Positions 9,901-23,100 of a DNA stretch of 64,000 nt are shown one piece after another. The notes below the pieces were generated by a model. It was given only the letters and a program-made list of their open reading frames with translations. It did no database searches and was not told the DNA's origin. Every line of letters starts with the position of its first letter. Within the stretch, counting starts at the first letter, position 1. Source of the DNA: Sipunculus nudus (lineage: Eukaryota > Annelida > Sipuncula > Golfingiida > Sipunculidae); assembly GCA_026874595.1 (NCBI GenBank), contig CM049306.1:12115019-12179018 (forward strand), given 5' to 3'. A program made the translations under genes and the position numbers.

Positions 9901-12900
9901 TGGTATCACATTGTTCTTTTGTACCGATATTATTTCCGCCAAATCACCTATTCATTTTTGGTAAAAATAATTATCAAAGGAAAGGAAGGATAGGATGAGC
10001 GATATTTATATACGCATCAAGAGTCTTAACTTACCTAACATTAATCAGCTGTTAGTATACGGGTGAAAAGAATTTAGGCCTGCATTTAAGCAATTATTCA
10101 CGCGTTTATTGATTATGCCAGTATTAGTGATAGACGATATTCAGGAATAGTATGCATCTACATTTAAGAACCTTGATCTGCAAACCTTAACGAGCCTTAC
10201 TACCAGAATTATATATTCACTATACCAAAAGTATACGTCCTAAAAAAACTTCTATGTCCTTGCGGCACATTGGTCATACTGAAATGAAAGTGAGATGGGT
10301 TGGGAATGAAAGTGAATTAAAATGTCATCGCAACATATGATAAACTATTGGATTGAACACTAATTTATGGAGTCCACCATGAAATTAAAATGACATTAAA
10401 GTGTAACTAAAAACATTTTAAGTTTGAAAGTATTGCTCTAACTGGTGAACAAGCTACTTCATGTGGCCCGCGGGTTGGCATCCAGCTTGCATGTCACTGT
10501 TTTCTTAGAATGTGAAATAGATAGTCGGTGGCACTGATACATCAAGTGATGTGCTTCAATGCTTTTATTTGTCAGAATTTATAAAACAAAAAAGAGTTGA
10601 CCTATATAACAACACTGTATACAGAACGGGACCAAAACCGACAATTAAGATGCGGGACCGAAAAATGCAGGGATGTGCAGGGATTTCTGCCTATAAAAGT
10701 TGACAGTTAACACGGAAAGGACTTAAATATTATATGTGTCATGCGGTCACCCCGACCTTGAAATAGGAACGCCCATATCACATGGCAAGTAAGCAGAGAA
10801 TACCCCCACCAGTTCATTTGAATTTATGTTGCAGAATGGTTTCATGCGTTCAAATAATAACTGAAGTTCGTACACTTCCACAACTTTTTTGGGTAAAAGA
10901 TTTTTTTTCAATTATAAATATTAAAATCGCATTTACGGATGCATGGCCCTGACGTGATATGGGGTCGGAATGGGAGACACATAGATCATGTTTTCAAATG
11001 TTCGTAGGAGGATGCACTGTGAGTTTATTTTGTTTTCTACTGTGGCAATCACTTGCTGTTTGACCTATGAGGGGTGGTTTTCTGAGGGGGCGGCTGGCTC
11101 ATGAATATGGGCGTCGTTTTTGCGGTCATCTTTTTTGGCGAGAAGGTCTATAAAGCCAGTTATGGAGGAGCGAATTCAGTCGGAAACACTAATATTTATA
11201 ATTTTGATACGAATCTATCGCCGGAGTGCTCATACGAATTTGTTGTAATGCCATAAAAACGCTATGATGACCATCGATGATTATAATTATGGAAAACCCA
11301 CGGTTCTCCTTTTAGAAACAGGACCACAGGGGATGCTGAATGCACCCTGAAGGAAAGGATGATATTGCACCGGCATGCACATTCACACCGCACCTGGCCT
11401 CTAAAATCAGCCGAGACGATCGAAGGCCCTTCTTTTGATTCTTAAAGGGCAATTCATTTAATGAATGCTGCAGATGAGTTATGTCTTACGTATATGAGGG
11501 TTTCCAGCGCACGGATGGAAGCTGAATGGCGCCTAAAACCATCCGGAGCGTGAGTGGGATTTGTGGAAGATGGAAATAGGTGTGATGGGCCGTCCGGAAA
11601 AGCGCGCGTTAGGGAAATATACACATTCAACTAGAATTATATGTGGAACAGATATTTTATAATTTTCTCAGCAGTATGTGTATTTAAATAACCTTTCCTT
11701 TAAACGCCAAACATACCGGTTTACATTATTAAGAAATTAAAGACAAAGAGAACAAAAAAAAAAGAGATAAATGGGAGATATTAAATTAAACTTAAGAATC
11801 AAGGCATACAAAAACATTCAACATTAATCTGTGTCAAAAATAGTCTATGTAACCAAATGTATCTCGAATTCTTTAGGTCTTTTATATCTATAATGTCTGA
11901 ATTTCTAGATCTAACCACAAAGTCAAGGTTATTTTTTTCTGGATCCTCTGTAATTGATACCTGGTTGCTGTTACGTAAGGTATCGGAGTGCAGGTCACGT
12001 GTATTCACGTCACATTCGTTGGTTAACGTGTGTCCCGTGACTCCCTCCGCTGGACCAATGAAAGTCAATGCTGCAAATAATTGTTTATGGTCGCTGGGGT
12101 CCCCTGTGAACGTGAGTGGCGCTCACTAAAATATCAGTGCAAGATAAAAAAGTAGATATTTGTCAGCGAATACCAGCAGTAAAGTCCTGAAGGCGCCAGA
12201 CTCATCGACGCGTCTAAAATATCCCCATAAAGATGCTATTTTCTGTTTTCAGTGTCTTAAATTTATATGTCTCAGTAGAAATCTATATTTATAGTCACGT
12301 CTTTATGAACTTATTCTGCCCTAGGTATCGGCTTCCGGTGACGGTCGATTTTCTGGTTTGTCTCAAACTAAATGTATACGATTGGTTGAAGGCAACTTTT
12401 AGTGACAGGTTATTTTCAATATAATAAAACAAGGACTTGTATTTTGTTGTTTTATTTCTGTGTTTTGTTTTGTTTCGATAACGAAATAATTGAACTGAGT
12501 ATAGCATGAATATACCATGATATAATATACGATACATCCAGTAAACATGCAAATGTTGAAATTTTCACGGTTTTGCTCTTTTTTTTGTTCAAGTGCGCCA
12601 TACCGTTGACTAAACACGCTTGAAATTTAAATGATAAAACATTCCCTTCAACTGGTTTCAACCCTTTGCAGGAGTTAGCCAATCAGAAGCCAGTTCACTA
12701 ATTACTGGCCAATAATATTTTGTATTACATGCTCAGGGTCGCTGATTATTTTTAACGTATGCCTTTAAGCTTGATGATCATATGCCGTAAACGTATCAAT
12801 GCAGGGGAATCTAACAATGACAGTACCATGTTTGACTTTGTATCGGGATGTATCGGTACACAGGAAAATCGTTACATTCTTATACCATTAAGATCGGAAA

Positions 12901-12904
12901 CATG
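9901..12904. other. Intergenic DNA with a GC-richer block near 11.0-11.6 kb
   Basis: No gene was recognised. The 11.05-11.6 kb part is GC-richer than its surroundings and holds a GC box, a TATA box and an Inr-like motif (entered separately), plus a near-palindrome ATTCATTTAATGAAT near 11454. Both strands are open for about 90 codons at 11.8-12.1 kb, with no recognisable product. Confidence 0.4.
11086..11180 (+). promoter_or_regulatory. Core-promoter-like cluster (GC box, TATA, Inr)
   Basis: GGGGGCGG lies at 11086-11093, TATAAAG at 11149-11155 and TCAGTC at 11176-11181. If the A of TCAGTC (11178) is +1, TATA starts at about -29 and the GC box lies near -90, which is the usual metazoan geometry. 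No open frame of note follows, so any transcript would be non-coding or spliced to a distant exon. Confidence 0.22.
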
Positions 12905-14595
12905 TAGAAAAATTCTTTAAAAATATGGAAATTCACCAAACATGACATTGTTCGGCAGAAATACAATAATTAAATCATTAGGCATATCCAAAATATTGTA
13001 CATAACAAACGTGCTGGAGCCTCCAAGAGAATTTATAAAACTTGTTAAAAGTTGTATGGTGGACTTTATATGGTACGGCAGAAAACCCAAAATTAAATAT
13101 GAAGTTATGATAAACTGTCAGAAAGAAGGAGGTATTGGACTACCGGATGTGGTATCGATAGTGGAATGTCAAAGATTAATGTGGATGATAAAATTTATAA
13201 ACGCTGGAGATGCCAAATATACTGCTGTGCCGAATTTGTATCTTAAGCAAATTGGTGGGGTAAAGAATATTACAGCAAATCTGGATATCAGACGTATTGG
13301 TGACGATATTCCTGTTTTCTATAAAAAATGCTTGAATGTATGGACATTATATATGTCTGGTGAACCAAGTAACCCAGAAATAATGTTGTACCAAAGCGTG
13401 TGGAACAATAAATTTATAAAGATATGAGGAAATTCTGTATATATGAAACAATTTGATGCAAAACATGTGAAGTATGTACATGATCTTTATAATACCAGCG
13501 GGAAAAAGAAAAGACTGGATGAAATGGTACCTCCTGATAGTAATGAATACAAAATGTACTATGTACATTGGTTGTCCTTGATACATGCTATCCCGCAGAA
13601 GTGGCATGATTGCATTCGTACATTTGCAATGCAAGATAACTGTATCCAGTTTTCTGAAAATATTTATTGTGTTTCATTTAAAGATGTAATACTAAATACG
13701 AATAAAGTGTCTTTCAAAGATTTGTACAAAAGAATGATTCAGAGTAAAAAATCTGAGCCTTCAGCCAAAGGAAAATTACAGTCCAGATTAAGAGGTTTTG
13801 ATTGGGAACAATCTGTTGCAAAGCTATATTCTATTACACTGGATATGCGTTTTTGTGAATTCCAATTTAAATTGTTGCATAACGTTTTAGCAACAAGGGA
13901 TAAGCTATACCTGTGGAATGTAACTGATAATAAGCGATGTAATTACTGTTTTGTTGAGGAGGAAACAGTTGAACACTTATTATGTCAGTGTCATATTTCA
14001 ATAACATTTTATCTGCATATAAAAACTTTTGTCAAGAGAGCTAATATCCATATGCCAGATCTAAACAAAGAGGTTATATACATGGTTGTGGGGAAACATG
14101 AATCGGTAATTATCGACATGTTATTATTAATTTATAAATATTTGGTATACAGAAATCGGATATTTCAGGTGATCCCGACCCTGGTACAGTTTGTGAATTG
14201 TTTGAAAAATACAGAATTGATAGAAAGAAAGATTGATGAGAAAAACACACTTTGAATGTACATGAGAAAAAATGGAAGGAGTGTCTTTCCTTGTTAAGGT
14301 ATTAATAACTCCTGGACATTATAACTGTGTTGGTAACTCACAAATGTGATATATATTTTATGCACAGATTCACATACATTGGTATATTTGTTAACTGTTA
14401 CAGAGTTTACTGCATCGTACTAGTTTTTGGAGATGTTGTTTAGGCTTGTTTATTACCACCATATTGTAATTAAACAAATGTTTCAATTAGAATATATAAA
14501 TGGTGTCGATGAGGACAATATGTAGAGGAAGGAAAATATGTGACGTATTGACTTAGACATCATTTAAGGAGAAGAAAAAAAAAAGAAAAAAAATC
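12905..14595 (+). mobile_element. 5'-truncated L1/Tx1-type LINE remnant
   Basis: The segment encodes the C-terminal part of a non-LTR retrotransposon ORF2 and then a ~265-bp 3' UTR ending in an A-rich tail (about 14570-14595). Known: LINEs are often 5'-truncated and end in A-rich tails. The 5' junction lies around 12.9 kb, since similarity fades upstream of a TAG at 12905. No convincing target-site duplication was found. It is the only recognisable retrotransposon coding sequence in the window. Confidence 0.8.
12908..14305 (+). pseudogene. LINE reverse transcriptase C-terminal region, broken
   Basis: Seen: LTLFGR-type start of the post-palm thumb/connection region (TLFGRNTIIKSLGISKILY), FIWYGRKPKI, GGIGLPDV, and near the end a zf-RVT knuckle CNYC...EHLLC (13936-13995). 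These are hallmarks of the C-terminus of L1/Tx1-clade ORF2 proteins. The endonuclease and the catalytic FADD-bearing palm are absent, so only about the last third remains. There are three lesions. A +1 shift near 12939 moves LKIWKFT (12917-12937, frame 2) into the main frame. A TGA at 13425-13427 interrupts an otherwise continuous frame. A -1 shift near 14240-14250 displaces the natural C-terminus, which reads on in frame 2 as NVHEKKWKECLSLLRY to TAA 14303-14305. It cannot encode a working reverse transcriptase. Confidence 0.85.
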
Positions 14596-15425
14596 CTGGT
14601 AAAGCTTTTGTTTGTAATCCTGAAAAAATCCATTTGATCTTTGTTCTTTAACATAATCAGGGGCATTTGATCTTTGATCTTACAAATATAAATTGAAGAG
14701 AACCATACCAGAATTTAAAATGATATCTGAAACATTTCTGGTGGAGCAAGTGTGTCCAATTTCCAGGTTTAATCTAGAATAATCTATAGTGAATACAATA
14801 GGGTACCTAGTAAACGGACTGGCTGGCGGCGTGTGAATTATCTCTGCTGCCCGGGAGACGATGTGCGGCGCTCCTGATGGGAGGTGTATTTTTTATACGG
14901 GGTAAGATTTTTGGTATCGGTTCTAATACTTGGACAGGATATAACACATAACGCCGTATAATGCAGTAGGGAGCGCGCCTTCGGTCATAAGGAGCCTCAA
15001 GAGACGGGCCGTAAATATGCTGCATTGTTTCTTTATTTTATTGATTATCTAACTGCTTATTGTAATGTTCTATGGCTTTGGTGATAGGCGTTGTAAGTTA
15101 TCGTGCGCAGTGACTGTATAGACAATGTAAATGTTAGAGAATATTGATAAAACGCCCCGTTTCTTGCTAATGTCATCTTTAAAATGAATACTCGTGAACT
15201 GAACGTAGTAATCTTAGTACGATTTTACACTCACACTAAATATCCGTACAAATTCACCGGTTCTTATTAAAATGTTTTTAAAAATGTTTAACTTGTGATA
15301 TTAAATGTAAGTAAACTGGACACGCTTAGATAAACCAGATATACTTGCAACATGTATGATAATGCATTTTCAACCTAGAACGGATTATACGAAAGCATTA
15401 TAAATGTTTTTATTTTAAATGATAT

Positions 15426-15429
<4 letters not shown>
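14596..15429. other. Intergenic DNA, nothing recognised
   Basis: A GC-richer patch at 14.82-15.0 kb is open on the minus strand for 72 codons without recognisable similarity. No RNA gene or repeat is evident. Confidence 0.45.
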
Positions 15430-15486
<57 letters not shown>

Positions 15487-15530
15487 ATCTTTAAATCATC
15501 AGGACATGATTTTAATTTAAAAGTAAGACC

Positions 15531-15569
<39 letters not shown>

Positions 15570-15580
15570 GGGGGGGGGGG
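15430..15580. repeat. Compound (GA)n - spacer - (GA)n - G16 tract
   Basis: (GA)26 at 15430-15481 is followed by a 52-bp spacer, then (GA)14 at about 15534-15562 and a 16-G homopolymer at 15565-15580. The spacer holds a small AATCAT/ATGATT inverted repeat. The purine-only strand could form triplex DNA. Confidence 0.9.
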
Positions 15581-17732
15581 ATCTTGATTTTACCTTAACA
15601 GTCAAAAACCTATAACTTGATGCTGTGAATCCATCTGTAATCTTCCCACTTGCGTCACTCAATACAATCATACTAAAGGTGCTCGGGAGGATGGAGGCGT
15701 CTTGCCCAGGCTCCCGCCTGCCGGCTACATCACTGGCTCGGATCAAGGGCCATCGCCTCGCCAACGAGTGCATCCCATCAAAACATCATGCGTGACAAAT
15801 ACTGATCCGGTGCAGAAGTTAATCTGCTCTATGTTTTATGTTACACGCTTTGCTAAAAGAGTCATAAATCAGACCACTAAACATTCTTTCTTGCTGCTGT
15901 GCCAACGAGGAATCGTTCTGAGACATGACTCACGAAACTATGTCTTCAGCCAAATATACTTGGATTTATACCCTGCAGTTTATATATATATATATATTTC
16001 ATCTGTGAAAGGAAATTTTAAAATGCCAAAGTACTCTATATTTATTATCCTAATTATGGAAGTTAATTAGATGTAACACAAAGCTGCGGAAAATGTATGA
16101 AAGATTTTCCAGCTGTTCAAGTAGCAAGCCCATGACTTAGAAATTAAACAATTTGAAGTAGATTCCCCCCTTGAAATTCGACATATATTAAAAGATAATT
16201 AATACCTCAGTCCTCATGTAGCCGAATTGTATTATTATGTGAGAGAGCGAGGGAACGGACCGATTGTATTTTGTATATTGTAAACCCTTTCTTTGTAATA
16301 GCAGAATTTCAGGTATGATCGTTAATAATAAATGCAAGTTATAAACATGAAATTAAATATATTTCTTTGGATGAAAATCTGACCAGTGTGGAATATCTTA
16401 AATAAATACAGCATATCATACCGATGATTTCCCCCTATAGTTAAACACACGAGTACATATAGAACTGCAGACGCTGTGGAGTCATGTTTCCGGTTCCGGT
16501 TATGATATTACTATGCATCAAACCTACCTGTAGCTAACCATGAACTCTACATTTACCAAGCCGATTTTCCATTTCTTTTATTCTTCTACACACACGTATA
16601 ATATCTGCATTGTGCACTCATGCACAAGTTCCGTAAATATTTGCGTTTAGACAGTTTGAATTATTTTGTGCCAGCCTCTCTTTCAGGTAAAGTCTCAAAG
16701 GAGCCGCATGGTCAGTCAGCAGAACAAAAAGTAAATAGATTCTATATTTGGATACAGCTTTATTTCTTGATAAATTTAATTATTTGTTTGGACTTAATTA
16801 GAAACACATTTGTCATATCAGCCATATGCCTAAATTTAGAACGAGGCCATGACATGTTCTGTGATTTATGAAAACTATTTACATAAAAAAGATCAAACTT
16901 CTACTATTAATTAACCTGTACTAGCCCTCAGGATTATAAATATCTCTTGAAAATTATAAGCAGACTACAGATGTATTGAGTCAATACAAGTGTGATATGA
17001 AGCTCACAACGAGGGAATTTCTGGAGCCGTCCTAGTCGTTTTGGGTTAAGCATTTTAAATATGAATAGAAATCTGAGAGCTACATCTTATTATAATAAGA
17101 TAAAATTAATAAGGGATAGGAAAGTAGAGGATACATAATACATATTACAATTTTGACATGATATAAAGAACAAAAAACACTCAAAAGACAAAAGAGTGTA
17201 TACCGAAATTATAAAGCCCGCGGTCATAACCAATATATGTGAAAGGTTAAACAGTGACGTCACGTGGAACAGGTAGCTTCATTATTCGCATGAAGGAGCT
17301 ATGTAGCGCAATGTAAAACGTGCGTAGAGCTGAGGGGTGGGATTATTTGTCTATTTAACACGAATGATCGTTATTGCGACTTCTGCTGGCGGCGGATGGG
17401 GTCTGACGCGTGGCTTTGCTCCGGGAGAAAAGAGGGTAATGGAAACTTAACGACGGGAAAAATATACAAAAAAGCAGACATGGGCAGGACAATGTAACGA
17501 TCTGCCCTGCCTTCTTGGCCCGTTCACTGCAGACAAGGCTTTATCAAGAGCGGAATTCGGCTCAACAAAGACACTTGACTCTTGCATAAAAACAAATGAA
17601 TAGACAGTCCTGGAGGGAATATAGGCTTTTGATATTAAAGGCCACATGCTTTCTTCTGGGATCATAACCGTAAGGTTGGTAAAGGGAAGCACAATGAAAC
17701 AGGAGGAACTGTTGCCTACTATACAAACATAC

Positions 17733-17735
<3 letters not shown>
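15581..17735. other. Intergenic DNA with one short TA tract
   Basis: A (TA)10 lies at about 15979-15998. A perfect 16-bp palindrome TCTTATTATAATAAGA lies at 17085-17100, and a CRE plus E-box TGACGTCACGTGG at 17255-17267. No exon or RNA gene was recognised. Confidence 0.45.
17255..17267. promoter_or_regulatory. CRE plus E-box motif
   Basis: TGACGTCA (17255-17262) overlaps CACGTG in TGACGTCACGTGG. Perfect CRE octamers also occur at 25401-25408 and 27053-27060. These match CREB/ATF and bHLH consensus sites, but with no adjacent gene their function is unknown. Confidence 0.25.

Positions 17736-17774
<39 letters not shown>
17736..17774. repeat. (TA)n microsatellite
   Basis: An uninterrupted TA run of about 19 units. 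Confidence 0.95.
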
Positions 17775-17776
<2 letters not shown>

Positions 17777-19766
17777 ACATGTGTTTGATTAAGATATCGT
17801 AGAAAGTCGTGTGAGGCCTCCCTAATGGTTTCCCCCAGCACAATTTCAATGAGTGATAATTTCTGGGTAAAAATTACGTGATTCTGTCTTACGAAAAGCG
17901 CTGAAAAAAATAAGACCAAAAAAGGAAGGCTGGTGGACCATTTTGATAGTTCCAGTAAATGCATTAGAGAGCAAAAGGAGCAGATGTCGAAGGTTTACTC
18001 CTCAGTCGCATTCCATTCCTGTTAATCCAAATCACATGTCGAATGAAATGGATAACCAAGAATTGAATCCGCAGCGTGAGGAATGTGGACTTAAAGGTAG
18101 ATTCTGAAAGATAAACACTACTGCCCTTTGAAATATAGTGTACAGTAATATGTATTATTTTGCATTATGTTTGACAAAATAAAGACGAATCTTTCTAAAT
18201 CATACGAATAAGTTCTTACACAAGGCTGTTTCTGCGACTGTGTGGTTCACTTGGAGAGTTGACACTATACAAGTATAAAAGCTTGGGGTGATCTCTTTAC
18301 CCATAAATATTCACAAAAGAACTGCTTAAATAAATTACCAAATTAAAAAAATAAATATATCTTTTTGAAAGCCCAGATGGGCATGAATAATGAAAAATGA
18401 CGTATGTTGTTGCCAATACGGTTTTGTCAAACACCCTCATTCGACCTATTCTATTACCGATCGCGATTTGACTCACGATGACAGATTGTATACCAGGGTT
18501 CCATACCGGTTTTACTCGGTTTCTTATGGCCGCTTATGTCTTCTGGAAGGTAGTTATGATAACTGATTAATTTGTGAACCTTTTTCCTCAACCTCTCCTT
18601 TGCAAAGGCGCTGTCTTCATTTGTTGATTTACAACACACGCCGTTGAAAGAAGGCGAGGGAAAATAAAGAGAGGAAGGAAAGGAGGAAGGGGTCGGATAA
18701 ATATAATACAAATATTCTCAGTCATAGTGGCCTTTCTTATTTGTGTTAAGTTCTATAATATATTTATATTTTTCTCAATTAATATGAAGATAAATGTGAC
18801 GGAAATAGAATTTATATAATGGCTTTAAGGCACAAAGACTGCAACTCAATACTCGGATGTCGCGTATTAAGTAGTCTTAATGTGTTCATAAAGCCAATTA
18901 ATTGTTCGGGACTTCATTTCTTTAAAAAGCGTTTTAACGAGGCGTTTTATATTTATATTAAATTTTGAGCCTATATCTCTTTTAAGAACAAGACTACTTT
19001 TAAATTACAGCTCTTTCTCACAGAGAAAGTTACTTTGTATTTTGTCTAGCAGGACGAGTTCTTTCCTCTTTCTGTAAAAACACCGTGGTATTAATGTAAT
19101 AAAATCGAAAGCTTCTTTAGTTCTAGAGAAATCTTTTCATCTTTGTGGAGATTTTCATGTTTCCGTTTACCGGATCGTAAATGGAGATACAAGGCGAAAT
19201 TAAACTTCCATTTAGTCAAGAGATATGTTCCTTCATAGACACGAAGAAAGATAATGTTTAAATTAGCATTACACAGGTTATTGGGATACACCATATGTAT
19301 CTACGGCAAATGCCCCTGCGTTATATTTCATTATAGTTAACTGCAGTGTAACCAAATAATCCATTTCATCATTAACAGATATTCCCGGTGACACCGGAGT
19401 TTCACCCTATACGAAAGCTGTCTCGTACAGAATCATTCCCTTCCTGGTCCCGTAATATGGACCAAGGTAATCGACTTTGGAGTATACATTTTGTTCCCTC
19501 GTTAAAGTCATATTTGTATATGTTTATCTGTTTATGGATTTCTCTGAACGCCCGGGTAAATGTGAAGCATAGTTTGTAGCTTGAATAGTAATGATAACTC
19601 TTCACACCCCAAACGGCATAACCATATATAACCCACGTCTGTTGTTTGACAGACGAGACCGCATTTAGAGAACCCCTTTTTCAACAGCAAATTGTGGGAA
19701 TAATTTTAATGATTCAGGCTTATGAATCACTTATTATTACACAATCTAATGCCAGAATCTTTTCTG

Positions 19767-19769
<3 letters not shown>
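17775..19769. other. Intergenic DNA, nothing recognised
   Basis: AT-rich with only short frames. No motif or repeat stood out. Confidence 0.45.

Positions 19770-19812
<43 letters not shown>
19770..19812. repeat. (TA)n microsatellite
   Basis: An uninterrupted TA run of about 21 units. Confidence 0.95.
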
Positions 19813-19814
<2 letters not shown>

Positions 19815-20034
19815 TAGTAAAGAAGAATATAGTATATTTTGTTTTACAAAAGCGCTACAACCTTTCCCTACATAACTAGCTAGATCTAGAGCAGTTCTTA
19901 ATTTTCTACAACACTCCTTACAAATCTTAATGATAACATAAGCGTAGACGTCTATTGCTGTAATAAAAGACATGAAAATACAGCAAAATTGAACAAGTTG
20001 ATTACCCCTCACATCGGCATGAATTTCCAATGAA

Positions 20035-20105
20035 TACAAATAATACAAATAATAATAATAATAACAATAATAATAATAATAACAATAATAATAATAATAT
20101 AAATA
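20035..20105. repeat. (AAT)n with AAC variants
   Basis: A trinucleotide array of AAT units interspersed with AAC. It accounts for the poly-Tyr/Cys minus-strand frame. Confidence 0.9.
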
Positions 20106-23100
20106 AATATGATTATAATCTAAAACAGCTACTTTCAAATTCATATGACTTAACAAATACCCATATGGATAATTGCAATGATTAAAGGATTCTAAAATAG
20201 AGGAAAAATGGTAAAATTTGATAATTCGACAAATTATGTGGACCATATGTTTCCTGATGCTTTTAATTACAGGTTATTGATGTTTTAATATACTTAAAGC
20301 AGGGGACCCGCAATTAATCGCATAAATCGCAACACATTTTCATGCTGAAGTGTAACATTTCTTGAAGAAAAAATCCTGAAGTCTTCAGATCTGTGACAAT
20401 GATGCAAGGGCCAAACTGAAATTGATTACCGGTATATAAAATGTATCAGAAATATGAAAATCCTTCTGTAGACTGATCATAAAAGACGGCTTTCAATTTA
20501 ATATATATTTAGTAATGGTATACATATGTCAACAGCATCGTCATGAAGGTTACCAGCTGAGTTTCAATTGCACGGAAAGGGGTAACCAAATATTACTCAC
20601 AGTTAATTGAGTTTCATGTTTCTTGCTCTGGTGTTTGTAAATATGGAGTTCTCAGGTTTTATTTCAAATACCAAACACATAAAAAGACAAAATTCGAAAG
20701 GACTTTGGGATTGCAGATATTATAAGAAATTTTATTTTGTAAACTGGAAATCAAACTTAAATATACCCCTTGTCTTAGAGCATTTTATAAACATTGGGGA
20801 CACACAACATTCGCTACAACAAATGTCTACATTACATTGATCTCTTACAGTCTGAACAGCAATGTATAACATTCTTGTATTATAAACAAACTGTTTTTGA
20901 TTTTATTAATCTTATGCATTCATAATTACAGAGTAATTTAAACAGACCTTTAATATATTTTTGTCTTTTATTATAACTATTTTGGCGCCGGAATCCAGGA
21001 AAAAAAATGAAGATGTACCAAAACATCAAACGTTTTTAAAACATTAATGCATAAAAAGGAAAAGGTTTTTTAAAAGAAAAATGAATCCTCTGCCCCATTA
21101 TTCCAGAGCGACCAACATAAAAAATACATATACTATAAAATTAGAACAGTAGAAAAAAACAAGAAAACTATCAAATGATAGCAATCAAATCTAATGGTTT
21201 ATGCTCCTGTGTCTCCGATTTGGAGAAAACGCTGCTTAATCTAACCAAAAAAAAAAAAATAATAATAATCGCATACCCGGGTTTTATATCCATTAACAAA
21301 GCAAGCACAACAGCGATCACGCAATTCATATCTTTCTTTACATGTCGTATTCAACATTATTGTACTGTCGAACAAAGGAAACTATTTAAGACTAATGTAT
21401 GACAGAAGGACGTATATAGCAACAGGATTTATAATTAAATCTATTGTTCACAATACTAAAAAATTAATTCTATTAATATTCTCAGTTTTTGTAATGTCTT
21501 ATATATATCCAGATAACTTTACAAGAAGAACATTCTGAAATGGTAGTTTATTTCTGACAGTGATATAAAGTAAAAGAAGTACAGTGCATTAATTTTAATT
21601 ATTATGACCCTGTTCTGTTTTTTTTTTGCATGTGGAAATATGTTTGGTACGAATATGTGACCCTGCATGACCTTCGATCATTTGATCTACCGAGTTTACT
21701 TGCACGTCTCCAACCTAAGGGATTAGGGCGTGGTTATAGATAAGTTGGCGAATCATAGTGGCAAAATTTGTTACTGATTAAAGGTTTTTTTTTTATTTTA
21801 AGTATACTAAATCAGTTACAGTCACGTTTGTTTAAGTATTTTAAACCTGCTGGTTTATGCGCCATCTAGGTAAAGGATTTTACATAATTCACAGATGTTT
21901 AAACATGTCACATACAGAACGTCTTTTGTCTTCCACACTTAAAAATTAAAACGCCGACAAGACGATATCTTTTTCTCTATATATTAGAGGTTTAACTTTA
22001 TTGCTTATTAAAGCATTTTCCAAAAAGCACATACATTGACACCGCGGTTGTGTAGCCCTTTTCTACATTATATAGCACTGCCAGCGTGTCAACAAAATCA
22101 CCTTCCCTTAAGTGTCCTATAGCTATATGATGTATGTCTTAACAAAAGCAGGTGCCAAGAAACACCTCGTGCTGTTTACATACAGAAGACTTACAAAAAG
22201 GGAAATGGTTCTTTAGCCTTCTATGGGCGTGTCATTGTATAAAAATGCCCCTTCGGCTGACTTCAAATAACCTCTTTCAGAGTTTGTAATCTTCTGTAGG
22301 GATGTAGCAAATTAGAACGAAGAAAATAAACCAAAATGCGACGTGCATTTAAAGAAGATAAATCTAGTTGGTTAAAGAGTTACTACATACAAAGTTGTCA
22401 CGAAACTCTTGAGATCTAAGAACCATGCAATCCCTTCGTCCAAAACTCTTTGGGCCCCAGATGTTCAACTGGCCAAATAATGCACGGGTGTGGTATGTCT
22501 GTGCGTCGTCGCAATAAATCTGTTGTTTACAGCACCTCGGGTTCAGCTACGTCATGGCTCTTACAAACGCACTTGAAAACGACGAAATAGCCGTTGAAAA
22601 ACACAACGTATTATACCGAAGCCGCTTATCGTGTTGCAACACCAGGTTTCGAAAGTAGCGTTCAGGTTGAACTGTCATGACTAATATTTCAGATACAAGG
22701 TTTACTAGAGGATATGAACTTAATAAGATGGAAAAAACGGCACATGATTTTTATGCTGCTAAAGAATGCTTCTTTTAATAACAAGTGTGTATTGTCTGAA
22801 CGTATTGAAATGATACAAGTATTGATCCTGTGAATGACTGGCTGGGGAAATTATCAAAGAAAATTATTCGCACGCTTTTGCAGAGCCCCACCTAGCAATT
22901 ATATAAAGACTATACTGCTTTAAAGGTTGAGCCATATTCTATCATGCACATGTCTCTCATTTTGAAATAATTAATCTCTGTCACCGTCTGAGCATTTCCA
23001 TGAGGACAATGTGTAAGCGTGACGAGAGTCCAGAGCAGATTTATGGAAACGTAGGCGTACTTAGAAAAGGAGAGCTGTTTGAAAAAAAGCTTCCATGCGT

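Noticed and set aside
11799-12129. Possible exon open on both strands (about 90-107 codons)
   Set aside because: The minus frame looks somewhat protein-like, but no domain or splice context is convincing and the opposite strand is equally open.
15375-15773. 132-codon minus-strand frame with Ser-Leu repeats
   Set aside because: It is a translation of the (GA)n and G16 tracts.
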